From Dysidea avara (Eukaryota; Porifera; Demospongiae; Dictyoceratida; Dysideidae): DNA of 64,000 bases. Location: NCBI RefSeq assembly GCF_963678975.1, contig NC_089272.1, positions 7,913,858 to 7,977,857 of the forward strand, given 5' to 3'. Shown here one piece after another: positions 33,878 through 46,060 of the stretch; position 1 is the stretch's first letter; each line of letters begins with the position of its first letter. The translations under genes were made by a program, and so were the position numbers. The notes under the pieces are model-generated. The model was not told the origin of the DNA. It saw only the letters and a list, made by a program, of their open reading frames with translations, and did not search any database.

Positions 33878-34979
33878 AGAGAGACACTTATAGACATCTG
33901 TAAATCCCACTAATAGCTATATGAATTCATGCACTGATACAAATAGAATGACTTACAATCAAAACATTATAAATATGCATAGCATGGGTTAAATTTCATT
34001 TTGCATGCCAAGTGATACTGGAGTTCTATATCTTTAAACACTGCACACCAAAGCTGTAGCAGTATTAAGGTCATGCATATGAATGTCTGACAAACTCCAC
34101 TAATGAAGTTCCTTAGCATAATATTATGGATATTTACATGCATGTTCTATAAGAGTATATGTGACTGCTCTATTAGAGCATATCGATCTTTTTTAACAAG
34201 TAAACTAGATCTCACTTACTCTCCCTATTGTGTACACAGTCCTCAATATATTCATATAGGTTTGCTTTTTTGTTAATAGTATTTCTTTTGGAACTCAATT
34301 CCAGTTAATATATTGTCTGTACCTCGCCATGTCACTTTTAATTGTCTTTTGTATACCTTTCTTTGTAAGACTATAATTAACTTACTTCATTGTTTTGTAT
34401 TAACTGTATTGTGTTTTGTTTGCCTGTTTTTGCTGTGTACCTTATTATTGTTTGTTTTACTTTTTCTAGGTGGTACCCCATAGACTTGTTGCCTTTTGTA
34501 CTCACCTTACCTATGTGGTTAAACTAATAAAACATTAAATTAAAATTAAGTTTTTAAGGGGCCCTTGATTGGGCCCCCTGGGGCCCCTTTCAAGCTGGGG
34601 CCCCTTTCAAGCTGGGGCCCGGGGCAAAATGTCGCTCCCCCTCTTGGCGGCCCTGTGATCATGACATGCCATAAACCTGTTGCATTAGCCATGAATGTTA
34701 TTGGTGACACATTGGTTTTCACATCTGTAATTTTATTTTAAAAGTGCCTATACTTCCTTCTCTACCAATTCAATGACATTCTATTTTGCAGTTTCATGAT
34801 TATACTATAAGCCAACGTATATATAACCATGCACAGTGCAGTGGTACAACATAATGTGGTATTACAACTCACTGTGTAGCAGCTACCGTGTATGGGTGAA
34901 ATCATATATGTATATCAAGACACATGGTAGTGTGTCGTGCGGCCCAAGAAGCCGGCGCGTAACACCCGTGAGTATATTG
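33878..34979. other. Interior of the 11-kb element, no gene
   Basis: AT-rich sequence. At 34555-34660 a GGGGCCCC-rich segment ends CTCTTGGCGGCCCTG, a terminus that recurs at about 41652-41666 and may mark another transposon family. Confidence 0.4.
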
Positions 34980-35216
34980 CACTGCTTGAAGGTTCTTAGT
35001 TTACTAATTTGTTAAGATGCCTTACTGTAGTTATACTGATAGTAAAGTGTCAGTAAACTTAAGTATATGGAACATAATTATTTTACTAAGTGTTAAACTC
35101 TCAGTAAAACATCAGTGAATGCGGGTTTACTGAAAAACTACTAAAATAACAAACAATTAACTGTTCCATATACTGGGGATATACCACTGTAGTAAACTAA
35201 GATACTTTAAGCAGTG
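34980..35216. mobile_element. CACTGCTTGAAG MITE, copy 1
   Basis: Termini are CACTGCTTGAAGGTTCTTAG and the inverse of CACTGCTTAAAGTATCTTAG. 237 bp. A reverse-oriented relative is at 55048-55293. Non-coding. Confidence 0.8.
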
Positions 35217-35294
35217 TTGACAGGAAGAAAGAAAACGCAATTTTCGAACCTCCGTAGCTCTGTGCAGCCTTGATGAAACAAGACGATTTTTGCT

Positions 35295-35807
35295 GTGGAC
35301 ACTCCCTCCACCTTCAGCACTCCACATTCCAAATTTGAGCGAAATCGCTTCAAGCGTTACCGAGATATGCGACTTCAAAAATTGGCTCAGTTTCTTGGGT
35401 TGTTTTTCTTCTTATTTTTCTTCCTCTTTTCGCACACTTACAAAAACTGCTATAAAACACGAACTCCATATCCGATCGCCTTGAAATTTGGCACACAGAA
35501 GGTGGGTATAAAGGCGCATCTCTGTACCAACTTTGGTTGGAATACGATAAACAGGCAAAAAGTTATGAGCGATTATTCACGAAAAATAACACCAATATGT
35601 TGTCACGCCTACAGGGTAAACCGCGTATGGGAAGAAGCTGAAAATCGTTGGGTGAATAGGTTAACTATTGAAACTCAAACCTTTTGTGGTTTGAAAGAAA
35701 TCGAGCTAAAAACCAGGAAGATACAACGAAAAAACCAACAGTGTGTAACAATTACGCAATCGAGATTAGCTAATAAAAAACGACTGCTTGCCACGCCTAC
35801 CAGATAA
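35295..35807 (+). other. 170-codon ORF of doubtful coding status
   Basis: The frame holds FERNRFKRYRDMRLQKL and an FFFLFFFLF stretch, then FGTQKVGIKAHLCTNFGW. No domain is recognised. It lies between a MITE and the satellite inside the 11-kb element, and I suspect it is a translated repeat, not a gene. Confidence 0.2.
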
Positions 35808-36130
35808 ACAGCTTGGGGTAATGCTTTGAAAATCGCTGTACAGATGGAGTTATCATCTTAGAAAGGCTCTTCAATGGTGTAGAAGAATCAGACTTAGAGC
35901 CACAGAGTTATAACACGAAATCCAACTTGGTGTAGCAAGTGCGAGATCGAGATACTCTAATAGAGCAGTCAACCTAATAGAGCAGTCACCCGAAGAGAAT
36001 TCAAGAGATCAGCTAGAAACAAATAACCTGTATAGAGATCAGCTACAAACAAGTCACCCTGTAGAGAGATCAGCCACAAACAATTCACTCTGTAGAGAGA
36101 TCAGCTAGAAGAAGTTACCTTGTAGGGATG

Positions 36131-36161
<31 letters not shown>

Positions 36162-38404
36162 GTAGGGAATTCATGCAACTATAGAAAGAGAAAATTCAGC
36201 TAGAAGAAATCACCTTGTAAAGTTCAGCTACAAAGAAACCACAAAGTAGAGAGTTCAGCTACAAACAAATCACCCTATAGAGAGATCAGCTAGAAGAAGT
36301 TAACTTGTAGAGAGTTCAGCTACAAAGAAACCATCATGTAGAGAGTTCAGCTGCAAACGAATCACCTGTAGAGAGTTCAGCTACAAAGAAATCTCCCTGT
36401 AGAGAGATCAGCTAGGAGAAGTTTCCTTGTAGAGAGTTCAGTTACAAAGAAACCACCATGAGAGAATTCGTTTACAAACTAGTGACCCTGTAGAGACATC
36501 AGCTAGAAGAAGTTACCTTGTAAAGAGTTCAGCTACAAAGAAACCATTCTGTAAAGAGCTCAGCTGCAAAAAAAATCACCTGTACAGAATTCCACTACAA
36601 ACAAGTCATAGAAAGATCAGCTAGAAGAAGTTACCTCGTAGAGAGTTCAGTTACAAAGAAACCACCATGTAGAAAATTCATTTACAAACTAGTGACCCTG
36701 TAGAGACATCAGCTAGAAGAAGTTACCTTGTTGATAGTTCAGCTACAAACAAATCACCCTGTAGAGAGATCAGCTAGACAAAGTTACCTTGTAGAGAGTT
36801 CAGCTACAAAGAAACCATCATGTGGAGAATTCAGCTGCAAACAAATCACCTGTAGAGAATTCAGCTACAAACAAATCTCCCTGTAGAGAGATCAGCTAGA
36901 AGAAATTACCTTGTTGATAGTTCAACTACAAACAAATCACCCTATAGAGAGATCAGCTAGAAGAAGTTACCTTGTAGAGAGTTCAGCTACAAAGAAACCA
37001 CCATGTAGAGAATTCGTTTACAAACTAGTGACCCTGTAGAGACATCAGCTAGAAGAAGGTACCTTGTAAAGAGTTCAGCTACATAGAAACCATTCTGTAA
37101 AGAGCTCAGCTGCAAACAAATCACCTGTAGAGAGATCAGCTAGAAGAAGTTACCTTGTAGAGAGTTCAGTTACAAAGAAACCACCATGTAGAAAGTTCAG
37201 CTACAAACTAGTGACCTTGTGGAGACATCAGCTAGAAGAAACTACCTTGTAGAGAGCTCAGCTACAAAGAAACCATTCTGTAAAGAGCTCAGCTGCAAAC
37301 AAATCACCTGTACAGAATTCAGCTACAAACAAATCACCCTGTAGAAAGATCAGTTAGAAGAAGTCACCTTGTAGAGAGTTCAGCTACAAAGAAACCACCA
37401 TGTAGGGAGTTCAGCTAGAAGAAGTTACCTTGTAGAGAGTTCAGCTACAAAGAAACCATCATGAAGAGAGTTCAGCTGCAAACAAATCTCCCTGTAGAGA
37501 GTTTAGTTAGAAGAAGTTACATTGTAGAGAGTTCAGCTACAAAGAAAACATTCTGTAAAGAGCTCTGCTGCAAACAAATCACCTGTACAGAATTCAGCTA
37601 CAAACAAATCAACCTGTAGAGAGATCAGCTAGAAGAAATTATCTTGTAGATAGTTCAGCTACAAACAAATCACTCTGTAGAGAGATCAGCTAGAAGAAGT
37701 TACCTTGTAGTGAGTTCAGCTACAGATTTAAAGAAACCATCATGTGGAGTATTCAGCTGCAAACAAATCACCTGTAGAGAGTTCAGCTACAAAGAAACCA
37801 CCATGTAGGGAGTTCAGCTAGCAGAAGTTACCTTGTAGAGAGTTCAGCTGCAAACAAAGCTCCCTGTAGAGAGTTCAGTTAGAAGAAGTTACCTTTTAGA
37901 GAGTTCAGCTACAAAGAAACCATTCTGTAAAGAGCTCAGCTGTAAACAAATCACTTGTACAGAATTCAGCTACAAACAAACCACCCTGTAGAAAGATCAG
38001 CTAGAAGAAGTAACTTTGTAGAGAGTTCTGCTACAAAGAAACCACCATGTACGGAGTTCAGCTAGAAGAAGTTACCTTGTAGAGAGTTCAGCTACAAAGA
38101 AACCATCATGAAGAGAGTTCAGCTGCAAACAAATCTCCCTGTAGAGAGTTCAGTTAGAAGAAGTTACCTTTTAGAGAGTTCAGCTACAAAGAAACCATCA
38201 TGAAGAGAGTTCAGCTACAAACAAATCACCCTGTAGAGAGATCAGCTAGAAGAAGTTACCTTGTAGAGAGTTCAGCTACAAAGAAACCACCATATAGAGA
38301 GTTCAGCTGCAAACAAATCACCCTGTAGAAAGATCAGCTAGAAGAAGTCACCTTGTAGAGAGTTCAGCTACAAAGAAACCACCATGTAGGGAGTTCAGCT
38401 AGAA

Positions 38405-38508
38405 CTTTTTAAACACACCTTAAGTAGCTAAAGTCTTTGAGCAGGCTGTAGGACCAGGTGTCCTACAGACCTTCAGCACTTGTTCTGTAAAGCATTAATA
38501 AATAAACT
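38405..38508 (+). mobile_element. 5'-truncated SINE copy
   Basis: About 104 bp matching the 3' half of the SINE at 38603-38828 (shared ACACCTTAAGTAGCTAAAGT and GGACCAGGTGTCCTACAGAC), ending in AATAAATAAA. Confidence 0.75.
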
Positions 38509-38602
38509 AGTGTCCATTTGGTTCTACTTGGGATACTTTGAGATAATGAGTTACTCTCTAGAATTCCTAATTCCTATGGATATAGTTACATGAAAATAAC
38601 AA

Positions 38603-38828
38603 GGAGAAAACATCCTGACCACCTGGTAGACTCCTGTAAGTGTTCGAGCGTAAATCGGATGGCTGCAGGTTCGAGGCTACCTAGGTCCAGTCATGGATAT
38701 TTTCTCCTTTCTCCAACTTTTCAAACACACCTTAAGTAGCTAAAGTCATTGAGCAGGAGGTAGGACCAGGTGTCCTACAGACCTTCAGCACTTGTGCTGT
38801 AAAGCATTAATAAATAAAATTAATAAAG
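38603..38828 (+). mobile_element. tRNA-derived SINE
   Basis: Head with an A-box-like TGGTAGACTCCTG (about 38624) and a B box GGTTCGAGG (38668-38676) about 44 bp apart, as in tRNA promoters. It is followed by an unrelated body and an A/T-rich AATAAATAAAATTAATAAA tail. It sits in the satellite and is flanked by its own truncated copy. Confidence 0.7.
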
Positions 38829-39666
38829 AAGTTACCTTGTAGAGAGTTCAGCTACAAAGAAACCATCATGAAGAGAGTTCAGCTGCAAACAAATCTCCCT
38901 GTAGAGAGTTCAGTTAGAAGAAGTTACCTTGTAGAGAGTTCAGCTACAAAGAAACCATTCTGTAAAGAGCTCAGTTGCAAACAAATCACCTGTATAGAAT
39001 TCAGCTACAAACAAATCACCCTGTAGAGAGATCAGCTAGAAGAAACCACCATGTAGAGAGTTCAGCTGCAAAGAAATCACCCTGTAGAAAATTCTGCCAC
39101 AAACAAATTGCCCTGTAGAAAGATCAGTTAGAAGAAGTTATCTTGTAGAGAGTTCAGCTACTAAGAAACCACCATGCAGAGAGTTCAGCTAGAAGAAATT
39201 ACCTTGTAGAGAGTTCAGCTACAAAGAAACCATCATCTAGATAGTTCAGCTGCAAACAAATCACCTGTAGAGAGTTCAGCTACAAACAAATCTCCCTGTA
39301 GAGAGATCAGTTAGAAGAAGTTACCTTGTAGAGAGTTCAGCTACAAAGAAACCATTCTGTAAAGAGCTCAGCAACAAAAAAATCACCTGTACAGAATCCA
39401 GCTACAAATAAATCACCCTGTAGAGAGAACAGCTAGAAGAAGTTACCTTGAAGAGTGTTCAGTTACAAAGAAACCACCATGGACAGTTCTGTAATAAATA
39501 TATGTATTATATATATAATTTGTACATTTACTGATAATATCAGAAATATTTAAGGTACATCTGCTTCATCTTTTCTTCTTCCTGTGGTAAAGAAAAAAAG
39601 ATAGGTTTAAAAAGTCCCAAAGCAGGCCATAGGCCGGCTTTGGGGTATACAAATACAAAAAGAAGT

Positions 39667-39998
39667 GAAATCTAATCCAAAACAGCCAAGCTGTAAAATA
39701 AGTGTGCGGCCCTCAAAAAGGCTATGGTGAAAAAAGATGTGAAATCCAAGGTGGCGGCCAAGAAATGGCTGTGATGGTAGGTTAATGGTGAAAATTTAAT
39801 AATGACAATTCAGGTGAATTTTGTGCCAATTGACCAAGCGGCATCAAAATTCACCTGAATTGTTGTTATTAAAATTTTTACCATTTACCTACCATCACAG
39901 CCATTTCTTGGCCGCCACCTTGGATTTCACATCTTTTTTCACCATAGCCTTTTTGAGGGCCGCACACTTTTTTTACAGCTTGGCTGTTTTGGATTAGA
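39667..39998. mobile_element. Foldback element, about 150-bp arms
   Basis: The two halves are inverse copies. The left starts TCTAATCCAAAACAGCCAAG and the right ends with its inverse, meeting near 39835. The arms include GTGAAATCCAAGGTGGCGGC and its inverse. The transcript would form a long hairpin. Adjacent (TA)n follows. Confidence 0.9.
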
Positions 39999-39999
39999 T

Positions 40000-40764
40000 A
40001 TATATATATATATAACATTTCAAATTTTTTTCACTGAATGTTACCGCTTGCATTTGGATATCAGACATGGGCTCACTATTATATATCAATTATACACATT
40101 CAATTTAGAAACTGGTCATGTTAACAGTATGAAGTGGTCTGCAATAAGATGCTTTGATGCAAAATGTACCTAGCGTAGTGGTTTCAGTACTTTTGATAAT
40201 TTTGTACAAAAGGCATAGTTGTGTGAGGGATAATTATAGTTGGCTGTTCTTGGAGTGGTATAACTTATTCTATATACCATCCCTGCCAATAAAAATTTGT
40301 TATGCATGCAGCAGCTTGAGACCATGCATATTTGGGTACCTAACACTGTTATAGTACCAGATAAATCTCTACAATTAATGCAAGAAAGCAAAAAGTAGTA
40401 GTCCAGTCCATTTAATGGATACATCCAAAGTTATATTGCCTTGTTAACTTTAAATAAGTCTGTCATAATTTCACCACAAAAATTAATGTTTTGATTGCAA
40501 AAGAATTATTAAATACATGCAAGTTTTAGCTAAAAATTAATTTGACCTTACTTGTGAAGTGTATATTATAATAATAATGGTCTAAAAGACATACATTCAA
40601 CGAAAAGTGATTGGTATGGAAGGATGTTTGGTACAAGGTGTCACATTGGTGTGCTATTTGAGTAGCTGGCTGTTCTATTGCAGTATTTAGATTTTAGCTT
40701 CTTAGCATTTCTCCTAAAATATAACTTTTGTCAGCTCTGATAACCTTCTTCTTGTACGATTTCA
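40000..40764. other. Interior of the 11-kb element, no gene
   Basis: AT-rich sequence; ORFs at 40154 and 40170 overlap on opposite strands and show no domain. Confidence 0.4.
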
Positions 40765-41425
40765 CAAGGGCGGTTTTAGGAGGGTTTCTGGGGTTTTCAG
40801 AAACCGCTTTGGGGCTGGGCTTACTTCAGAACAGCTGTCCAGCCATGGGTAACTCTAGTATTATTAGTAAGATTCTTCCCGAATGTTAACCACCTCATAT
40901 GATCCCCCCAGCTTCCCCATTGTCCCCCAACTTACAGCACTATTCTGTTAGAGTACTGTTCTCCACCCCTGGTAATTCTTATTATTGACATAGCAGTTGA
41001 GTAGATTATACAGAGCAAACAGAAGAGGATATAGAAGGTGATGGTAATATAGTTTCAGTAATGATGACTAATGAAGGAGAAATGCCAAGTAGCTATGAAA
41101 AAGCAAAGAGTTGATAGACAGAATCATGACTAGCTATAAAGCTAACTAAATAGTTGAAGCTAATCATAAAGATCCAGTAAACCATTTATCATAGCTAAGT
41201 ACATAACTCTTGGTGAAAACATGACATATTATATGTTAGTGAGCATCAGTAGATCAGAAACTCTGTATAATATATAGTATAGGTTTTAAACAATAGCTTT
41301 CATTAAACTTCAAGCATTGTAAAATTAAAACCTTGTCAGTGTCTGGGGGCTGTGTCCCCAGAACCCCACATCTGAGTCCTACTACCACTGGAAACCCTCT
41401 TCTAAAAATCTTAGGTCCACTCCTG
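40765..41425. mobile_element. 661-bp element with CARGRGYGG ends
   Basis: The left end CAAGGGCGGTTTTAGGAGGG and the right end, inverse of CAGGAGTGGACCTAAG, are similar. ATTTCA is duplicated at 40759-40764 and 41426-41431. The end sequence resembles that of the 23758-25566 element. No ORF. Confidence 0.65.
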
Positions 41426-41451
41426 ATTTCAATTACAAATTTGAATTTCAA

Positions 41452-41495
41452 CTAGGGTTAGGGTTAGATATACAGGGGGTACTAGGGTTAGGGTT
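41452..41495. repeat. Short interstitial TTAGGG repeats
   Basis: Two clusters of CTAGGGTTAGGGTT, the metazoan telomere hexamer, about 30 bp apart. Too short to mean a telomere. Confidence 0.7.
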
Positions 41496-41831
41496 GATAT
41501 ACAGTTGCCTCCCCGCCGACAGAGGGGAGGCAACTGGGACAATTTGTCCTGGGCCCCAGGTTCCAAAGCTACATTATCCACATAACAACTGTAGTTACAG
41601 TATAGGGCCCCACATTCTTGATTTGCCCGGGCCCCCTAAATTTTCTGATTCTCTTGGCGGCCCTGACTATGTGCTATATAGCTAAGAAACTAGTAGAAGC
41701 CATTGACCTATGTAGTTTTTAGCTATAGAACATTGTTAAAATTCAGAGGGGGCTTCAGCACCCAAGTACCCCCTTAAATCCCTATTGAATTTATTATTAT
41801 TATTATTATTTATATAATAATAGTCAAAATA

Positions 41832-43243
41832 GGCACACAATAGTGTGCAAAAACACACTTTATTTTTAAGAGTGTTGAATATAGATCAATTAAGTCCCTG
41901 AAATACCCCTAAAATTCAATCTCTGCATTTTTTCAAACCTTTTCTGGGGGGGGGCATGCCCCCCAGATCTCCCTAGATAGAGCATGTTTCATATGCTGAG
42001 TGTGTGGAATGTTGGAAAGTTCAGACTTGGGCATGACCAATCATGTGCATAAAATTAAAACATGATATATAAATAAAATAATATATAGTCCTACATACTC
42101 AACAAGCAGGCAAGTATGTTGAAGAAAGTGTCAGTATGGACAATGCAGCATGAGTGTTGTAAAATGCAATTACACTGCTTCTCTACCACTGCTTTATGAT
42201 ATCTTTCTTTGATATACAGATTATAGTTGTATGACACACAGTCTGGTACAAACTGACACAGATACTGCACATGGCCAGGTACCATAAAGCATGAAATATG
42301 GGAGATAACACATCAACCCCTTTCTATGAGTCAGTCATGAAATACATTCAAATAGCTATTTATTACCATGTAAAAAGGTGGTTTCAAAGAGGTGGTTTCT
42401 TTAAAAAGGTGGTCATAATCAAATAATGCCTTATAGCTAGCTATCTTTAGAACCTAGTTATTTAGAGAGGTGATTGTATATGATGACCATTTCCACTTTC
42501 CATTTGCATGCAGTATTTTTATAGTAACTATTTTCAAAAATTTCCTAGGAGGCATGCCCCATACCCCCGTAGTTCCAGTAAATCCATGGTTATCCACCCC
42601 TGATATGTCTTCTGAGTTCAGTGAATGCTGGCACCTAGCTAGCTATAATTTGTTCTCCGGCATAATCCCACTATAGTTTGTACCTTTATTTTCATTGTCA
42701 AACTAGCTAGCTATACAGCCAGCTATAGTATCATGGTCTTTCAAAGTGCTTTAGCTATGCTCTTAAAGCGTTTTATACTCTTACTATCGATTTATGCTCT
42801 CTAAAGCGCTTTAAACTATTAAAGCGCTTTATCATCTTAAAGCGTTTTATCATCTTAAAGCATTGTAACATCTTAAAGCATTTTATACTCTTAAAGCGCT
42901 CCCTTCTTACATAGTTAAAGCAGTTTAAGGTTGACCACGCTTTAAATAAATTTTAAGAAAACTCAAAAGTGTTGTATTCATGAGTACAAAATGCAGAAAT
43001 ATAAAAACGCAAAATTTTGAATTAATGGGGGTAACGTTATAGCGCTGTAAGCTTAAAGCGTTTTATCATGTTAAAGCGGTTTAAAGTTGACCGCGTTTTA
43101 AATAAGTTTTAAGAAAACTCAAAAGTGCTGTATTCATGAGTACAAAACGCACAAATATAAAAGCGCGAAAATTTAAATTAATGGGGTAGTCTTATAGCGC
43201 TTTTAGCTTAAAGCACTTTTAGGTACTGACAGGCACTTGATCC
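41832..43243 (-). repeat. Right long inverted arm
   Basis: Inverse of 31991-33377. It carries the same two ORFs (42091-42285 minus, 42470-42676 plus), the GGGGGCATGCCCCC segment near 41950 and the GCTTTAAG subterminal repeats, with a small extra copy of the latter near 43030-43110. Confidence 0.9.
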
Positions 43244-43560
43244 GACACATTCGACGAGATATCCTGTTAGATAGTATACTCTCCGTACCCTCACTAGAAC
43301 AAAAATAATGGTGAGCCGACCTGTATTTAAGTCTTTGGTGAACTCAAGAGGTGTAAACCTAACCTTAGTTTCAAGAGGTGTAACCTAACCGTTTTAATTC
43401 CATATATGTACCTGTAAAGCAATGAAGAATATAGGTCACTTCAAAGACGTTCTATGTTTGATAATCGCTGTCAATATACAAATTAACTTTGTACTCATGA
43501 TTTTTAGCTTTCAAGATATCTCATTTTATGTTATTACAATGTTCATAGTTTTATAAATTG

Positions 43561-44690
43561 CAAGCTTTAGCTCTGTACTCATGATTTTCAGCCATCAAGA
43601 TGTCCCATCTTTTGTTGGCAAGTCCTATCAAGATGTCCCATCTTTAGGCAGGAAAAATCAGTGAGCACGTAGCTGTTTTTCAATATCAGTTTTATTACGG
43701 TGTTTTCAGTTTCAAAGCCGTACAAGCTTTAGCTCTGTACTCATGATTTTCAGCCATCAAGATGTCCCATCTTTTGTTGGCAAGTCCTATCAAGATGTCC
43801 CATCTTTAGGCAGGAAAAATCAGTGAGCACGTAGCTGTTTTTCAATATCAGTTTTATTACGGTGTTTTCAGTTTCAAAGCCGTACAAGCTTTAGCTCTGT
43901 ACTCATGATTTTCAGCCATCAAGATGTCCCATCTTTTGTTGGCAAGTCCTATCAAGATGTCCCATCTTTAGTCAGGAAAAATCACTGGGTACGTAGCTGT
44001 TTATCAATATCAGTGTTATTACGGTGTTCGCAGTTTCAAAGCCGTACAAGCTTTAGCTCTGTACTCATGATTTTCAGCCATCAAGATGTCCCATCTTTTG
44101 CTGGCAAGTCCTGTCAAGATGTCCCATCTTTAGGCAGGAAAAATCAGTGGGTACGTAGCTGTTTATCAATATCAATGTTATTACGATGTTCGCAGTTGCA
44201 AAGCGGTACAAGCCATAGTTCTGTACTCATGATTTTCAGCCATCAAGATGTCCCATCTTTTGTTGGAAAGTCCTGTCAAGATGTCCCATCTTTAGTCAGG
44301 AAAAATCACTGGGTACGTAGCTGTCTATCAATATCAGTGTTATTACGGTGTTCGCAGTTTCAAAGCCATACAAGCTTTAGCTCTGTACTCATGATTTTCA
44401 GCCATCAAGATGTCCCATCTTTTGTTGGCAAGTCCTGTCAAGATGTCCCATCTTTAGGCAGGAAAAATCAGTGAGCACGTAGCTGTTTATCAATGTCAAT
44501 GCATTACAATGTTTACAGTTTCAAAGCGGTACAAGCTTTAGCTCTGTACTCATGATTTTCAGCCATCAAGATGTCCCATCTTTTGTTGGAAAGTCCTGTC
44601 AAGATGTCCCATCTTTAGTCAGGAAAAATCAGTGGGTACGTAGCTGTTTATCAATATCAGTGTTATTACGGTGTTCGCAGATCTAACAGT
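43561..44690 (+). repeat. 162-bp minisatellite, seven units
   Basis: The landmark CAAGCTTTAGCTCTGTACTC recurs with 162-bp spacing at 43561, 43723, 43885 and 44047, then in variant form at 44209, and again at 44371 and 44532 (last step 161). Each unit contains the twin AAGATGTCCCATCTTT. A decayed unit precedes near 43490. As 162 is divisible by three, a 189-codon ORF (43905-44474) of 54-residue repeats runs through; I see no sign that it is a gene. Confidence 0.95.
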
Positions 44691-44694
44691 GGTG

Positions 44695-44765
44695 CTTTGT
44701 GATATGCCGAGGATTTTGCTAAGTTGGACACATACGAGGATTTTGCTGAGTTGGACACATACGGC
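44695..44765 (+). repeat. 27-bp direct duplication
   Basis: GAGGATTTTGCTAAGTTGGA and then GAGGATTTTGCTGAGTTGGA, each followed by CACATAC. Confidence 0.8.
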
Positions 44766-45189
44766 TATTGAAACTGCTACATTTAAAAATGTATTGAGTT
44801 GTTTGTTTCTGTTTGCAGGCTTAATGAACTGTCACAGTGAAATTATCATCGTAATATATATGTCACCTGTCTATGCACATACTGGACGTGGTAAAGGTAT
44901 GCAACTGGGCTAACACCTTTGCCATGTGATTGAAGCTAGCCTATAACCATGAGCTGCTGTCATCAAGTTGGACAGTACATACCATAAATGGGAAACACGA
45001 ATGAAAGAAGTATAATAATTTATAATTGATTAATGCATGACAAACAATGTTCTGAGCGTCTTATTTAAGAAGGGGGTGTAGTATACTGTTACAAAGTTTA
45101 GTTTAGTTACTTGGTACATGAAGCCACACTTCCCATGATGTCATAGCTCCAATTCAAGTACCGTATTTCTATAAATATAAGGGTTTCGT

Positions 45190-46060
45190 TACTTTCACAT
45201 CGTTTGATGCCCCACGTAAAATTACGTAACAACATTGCGTTAGAGGCGCTTTAATAAAATAATTATTAAGTACTGACTGAGGACACGCTTTATCAAACCA
45301 GATACATAGAATCTAATGGGGAGAGGTAACAGCAGCCAGCCAGTGTTCTGTGACTAAGGGGTCTGCCAGAATAACAGAGGCAAGTAATGTATGCAGCAGT
45401 ATGTATCACATCACCACCAAGATCACTTTAATATGCCTGGTTGTAATGTTTTATGCTGCAATACCGCTATTAATGCTATGAACAGAACTCTTAACACAGA
45501 CATGGTAACAATTTCCTTCACTCCAGATATATTTCAACCTGCCTTGGTCAATTATAGTAAGGGCAGAGGCTCAGATTGTCCCATGCAGTTGCACGGTGTT
45601 GATGGTTTTGCAGCAGTGTTCGTAGTTGAAGTATTCTTTACTAGAGGAATAGCATAACTGTAGCTAATGGATAATACTATAGCCTCTTTCCCAAGGGTCT
45701 GAAACTCACATAATCTTACAATTTCTGAAACAGTTTTTATTACTTTCACATTGTTTGATGCACCTCTACATACCATTATGTAACAACACTACATTGTAGG
45801 CACATTGATAAAGCACTGAGACACATCAAACTCAATAGGTGACAGCAGCCAGTCTTGTGATGACTGAAGATGATGTGCGACTAATTGGTCTGCCAGGATA
45901 ACAGAGGTATGTATGCATTATGTATCACATCACCTCTGTTATCTTCCATTATCCTTGAGTGTACTATTTTAAAAATGCTATGAACAGAATTCTTAGCACA
46001 AGCATGGTGATAATTAACTTCAGGGATATTTCAACCTACTGGTGACCATCTTTTAATAGG
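45190..46060 (+). repeat. Diverged tandem duplication, about 545-bp period
   Basis: The blocks ACTTTCACATCGTTTGATGC, ACAGCAGCCAG and TCTGCCAGAATAACAGAGG at 45190-45560 recur in the same order at 45738-46060. ORFs here have no domains. Confidence 0.65.

Larger units (their letters stand above)
35985..39482 (+). repeat. 3.5-kb satellite of GTAGAGAGTTCAGCTACAAA units
   Basis: Short units of about 30-45 bp follow one another in varying order: GAGAGTTCAGCTACAAAGAA plus ACCACCATGTA, ATCAGCTAGAAGAAGTTACC plus TTGTA, GCAAACAAATCACCTGTA and close variants. Blocks of several units repeat as a higher-order pattern. An A run at about 36130-36157 and a SINE pair (38405-38828) interrupt it. There are no ORFs. 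Confidence 0.92.
31991..43243. mobile_element. 11.25-kb Mutator-like/foldback element with 1.4-kb TIRs
   Basis: The outer ends are GGATCAAGTGCC and its inverse. The flanks GACACATCC (31982-31990) and GACACATTC (43244-43252) make a 9-bp target duplication with one mismatch. The arms are 31991-33377 and 41832-43243, inverted and about 95% or more alike by eye. A 9-bp duplication with very long TIRs is typical of Mutator-like elements. The interior holds a satellite, a SINE and several MITEs, but no transposase is recognised, so it would be non-autonomous or gutted. Confidence 0.8.

Noticed and set aside
38624..38700. Functional tRNA gene
   Set aside because: A and B boxes are present but no cloverleaf can be folded; the context is a SINE.
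35985..39482. CRISPR-like array
   Set aside because: Units are variable tandem repeats without constant spacers, and the window is eukaryotic.
41452..41495. Telomere
   Set aside because: Only a few TTAGGG copies, inside a transposon.
43905..44474. 189-codon repeat protein
   Set aside because: Fully explained by a 162-bp tandem repeat; no start context, domain or conservation evidence.
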